Shown here piece after piece: positions 13,028-15,092 of a stretch of DNA of 15,092 nucleotides. The translations under genes and the position numbers were made by a program. A model generated the notes under the pieces. The model worked only from the letters and a program-made list of their open reading frames with translations. It was not told the DNA's origin and did no database searches. The DNA lies in assembly GCA_934278005.1 (NCBI GenBank), contig CAKQWG010000076.1:1-15092 (forward strand), in the 5' to 3' direction. This stretch comes from an uncultured Pirellulaceae bacterium (lineage in GTDB: Bacteria; Planctomycetota; Planctomycetia; Pirellulales; Pirellulaceae). Each line of letters starts with the position of its first letter. The stretch's first letter is position 1.

Positions 13028-14917
13028 ATGACAAAACACCTGGAACAACTTAGCTCGGCCATCGATTTGCACGGCATGAGTCGCGCCGAGCTCGATCGAT
13101 TGGCCAGCGAGATTCGAGAAGTGCTGTGTGGCCTGTTGAGCATTCGTACCGCACACTTCGCATCCAACCTGGGCGTGGTCGAACTGTGCTTAGCCCTGCA
13201 CAGCGTGTACGATTTCCGCAGCGACCGATTGATTTGGGACACAGGGCATCAGATCTATCCCCACAAACTGGTGACTGGACGCACCAAGGAATTCGCCAAC
13301 ATCCGTACTCGCGGCGGATTGATGGGGTATCCCAACCCGGAGGAGAGCCCTTACGATTTATTTATGACCGGTCATGCCGGCTGCAGCGTTTCCACCGCTC
13401 TGGGACTCAAGAGCGGTGACGACTTGCGAGGCGAAGGCCATCGCAAGAGCGTGGCTGTGATCGGCGACGGCGCCTTTCCCTCGGGCATCGTCTTCGAAGC
13501 TCTGAACAATGCGGCTGAGCTGTCGAGCGATCTACTGATCGTGCTCAACGATAATCGCATGAGCATCTGCCCCAGAGTCGGATCGGTGGCGCGCTACCTG
13601 GATCGCTTGCGTTCCAATCCGTTCTACACCGGATTGAAAAGCGAAGTGGTGCGAATGCTCAACCACGTGCCCGTCTTGGGCGATCCCGCCGAAAGAATGT
13701 TGGCACAGATCAAAGAAGGGGTCAAAGCCGGTTTGCATGGCGGCATGCTGTTTGAAGAGTTGGGGATTCGTTACGTAGGTCCTATCGACGGCCACGACAT
13801 TGGACTGATGCGCAAGTACTTGAAAATGCTCAAGGAACAGCCCGGCCCGGTACTGCTGCACGTCGTTACCGAGAAGGGGCACGGCTACCAGCCGGCTGCG
13901 CAAGATCCGGTTTTCTTCCACACTCCTCCTACGTTTGAAGATGAAGCGGGCCAGGCCAAGATACACAGTCGCGTCAGCACGCCGGCTTTCACCAATTTTG
14001 CCCGCGACGCGATCGGTAGCTCGATGCGCAGCGACCAGCGAGTCACCGTCATGACCGCCGCCATGTGCCAAGGCAACAAGCTGGAGCCGGTCCGCGAGGA
14101 GTTTCCCGATCGCTTCTTCGATGTGGGGATTTGCGAATCGCACGCGGTTGCCTTTGCCGCCGGGCAAGCCAAGACCGGCCTGCGTCCGATCGTGGCCATC
14201 TATAGCACCTTCCTGCAACGCAGCTACGATCAAATCTTCCAAGAAGTCGCGCTGCAGAATTTGCCGGTGATCTTCATGATGGATCGCGCAGGGCTGGCTG
14301 GCCCCGACGGACCAACTCACCATGGCGTGTACGACATCGGCTACATGCGCGTCTTCCCCAACTTGGTCGTGATGGCTCCGGCCGATGGTCCCGAGCTGGC
14401 CGCCATGCTCGACTTTGCCGTGGCCGGCGATAAGCCCGTGGCCATTCGCTATCCCAAAGCCTCCGCACTGGATTTGAAACTGAGCGGCCAGCCCATCGAG
14501 CTGGGCAAATCGCAGATCGTGCGATGGGGTAGCGACGGAGCCATCCTAGGCTTCGGCGCGATGCTAGAACTAGCACTCGAAGCGGCCGACCTACTGGCTC
14601 AAGAGGGTATCGACGTGGCAGTCATCAATCCGCGCTTCGTCAAACCGCTCGACCACGACCTGCTGCATCGAGTGTTCAGCGAATGCAAGTTCGTGGTAAC
14701 TGCTGAAGAAGGTGCGCTGATGGGCGGCTTTGGCAGCGCCGTTCTGGAACTCGCCAGCGACCACGGCTGGGACACGCGCAACTTGCGCCGCTTGGGCATC
14801 CCCGATCGGTTCATCGAGCACGGCGAGCGTGAGGAGCTGCTGGGCGAACTCGGCCTTTCAGCCGCAGGTATCGCCGACCAGTGCCGCCAGCTAGCGCAGC
14901 AATCGGCCGAAGTCTAA
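13028..14917 (+). CDS. dxs: 1-deoxy-D-xylulose-5-phosphate synthase
   Basis: A 629-residue thiamine diphosphate enzyme that joins pyruvate and glyceraldehyde 3-phosphate to DXP, the first step of the MEP isoprenoid pathway. Order of domains: ThDP-binding domain with TGHQIYPHKLVTGR (72-85), GHAGCS (115-120) and GDG..N (147-149 to N176); pyrimidine-binding domain with catalytic E370 in FFDVGICESHAVAFAAG; DRAGLAGPDGPTHHG (419-433); transketolase C-domain to the end. Length is normal. Two usually well-kept stretches differ: GDGAFPSGIVFEALNNA where E. coli has GDGAMTAG-type sequence, and ICESHAV where IAEQHAV is usual; the catalytic Glu and cofactor residues remain. The gene is last in its operon and is followed by a terminator. 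Confidence 0.95.
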   Translation: MTKHLEQLSSAIDLHGMSRAELDRLASEIREVLCGLLSIRTAHFASNLGVVELCLALHSVYDFRSDRLIWDTGHQIYPHKLVTGRTKEFANIRTRGGLMGYPNPEESPYDLFMTGHAGCSVSTALGLKSGDDLRGEGHRKSVAVIGDGAFPSGIVFEALNNAAELSSDLLIVLNDNRMSICPRVGSVARYLDRLRSNPFYTGLKSEVVRMLNHVPVLGDPAERMLAQIKEGVKAGLHGGMLFEELGIRYVGPIDGHDIGLMRKYLKMLKEQPGPVLLHVVTEKGHGYQPAAQDPVFFHTPPTFEDEAGQAKIHSRVSTPAFTNFARDAIGSSMRSDQRVTVMTAAMCQGNKLEPVREEFPDRFFDVGICESHAVAFAAGQAKTGLRPIVAIYSTFLQRSYDQIFQEVALQNLPVIFMMDRAGLAGPDGPTHHGVYDIGYMRVFPNLVVMAPADGPELAAMLDFAVAGDKPVAIRYPKASALDLKLSGQPIELGKSQIVRWGSDGAILGFGAMLELALEAADLLAQEGIDVAVINPRFVKPLDHDLLHRVFSECKFVVTAEEGALMGGFGSAVLELASDHGWDTRNLRRLGIPDRFIEHGEREELLGELGLSAAGIADQCRQLAQQSAEV

Positions 14918-14919
14918 CC

Positions 14920-14942
14920 AAAGATCGCTCCCGCGATTTTTT
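14920..14942 (+). terminator. Rho-independent terminator after dxs
   Basis: ATCGC (14924-14928), loop TCCC and GCGAT (14933-14937) are followed by five further T. Including a G-U and flanking A-U pairs the RNA stem reaches about nine pairs. It begins 3 nt after the dxs stop, closing the xseB-ispA-dxs unit. Confidence 0.8.
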
Positions 14943-15023
14943 CCAGGCGCATTGCGGTTTCCGCGCGATGGGATGAGTAGGGATTGTAGGTCGCAGCCGA
15001 CGTGGCCAAGTTTGCAGCGGTAG

Positions 15024-15056
15024 GACAAAGGTTAGAAGATGGTTGGTTAGAAAATC
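15024..15056 (+). repeat. GGTTAGAAAATGG-type dispersed repeat, copy 3
   Basis: Matches the reverse complement of 5517-5550 at nearly all positions (about three mismatches over 32 by hand). It lies about 100 nt beyond dxs. The rest of 14943-15092 holds no gene I can support. Confidence 0.7.
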
Positions 15057-15092
15057 TGCGCACGCCATGTGCCGAATAGTGACCAGCTAGGG

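Noticed and set aside
13532..14323. A 263-codon open frame antisense to dxs
   Set aside because: It lies fully inside a confident dxs gene, has His/Gln-rich shadow composition typical of reverse-strand reading of G+C-rich codons, and no domain.

Overview
The window reads as chromosomal DNA of a planctomycete (Pirellulales/Rhodopirellula-like). This is inferred from the gene families (DUF1573 lipoproteins, a long coiled-coil protein of a type I associate with planctomycetes, an AarF/UbiB kinase), weak Shine-Dalgarno use, long repeat-filled intergenic stretches, and the G+C-rich housekeeping genes. No species can be named from sequence alone.

Layout. Positions 1-11381 are almost entirely minus strand; 11736-14917 is plus strand. 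(1) 1-2298: a two-gene glycosylation unit, a DPM1-like GT2 glycosyltransferase followed by a multi-span GT39-type membrane glycosyltransferase whose C-terminus runs off the left edge. The stop codon of the first overlaps the ribosome binding site of the second. (2) 2403-4872: a visibly more A/T-rich group of four exported or membrane-anchored proteins of unknown role: two DUF1573-type proteins, a 75-residue protein with ten cysteines in its mature part, and a 310-residue exported protein with a C-terminal membrane anchor. An 8-bp tandem repeat abuts the start codon of the first gene. (3) 4873-5642: about 770 bp with no credible gene, holding several dispersed and inverted repeats. (4) 5643-9697: a SplB-like (PA0069-type) radical SAM protein, QueC (queuosine pathway) and an AarF/UbiB atypical kinase, separated by two repeat-rich spacers. 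(5) 9780-11381: a large Gln/Glu-rich coiled-coil protein. (6) 11382-11735: a divergent intergenic region with eight copies of a 12-bp tandem repeat. (7) 11736-14917: the operon xseB - ispA-type prenyltransferase - dxs, in the order known from E. coli, closed by an intrinsic terminator.

How the genes work together. Dxs makes DXP, the entry point of the MEP pathway, and the prenyl synthase elongates the resulting C5 units; the gaps of 3 and 8 nt suggest co-transcription with xseB. The GT2/GT39 pair resembles systems in which a polyprenyl-phosphate sugar made in the cytoplasm is used by a membrane transferase on the outer face. The four-gene exported group is the least explained part: a set of Cys-bearing extracytoplasmic proteins, with a repeat that could switch one member on and off. 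Nothing in the window is a recognisable defence system, CRISPR array, transposase, tRNA or rRNA.
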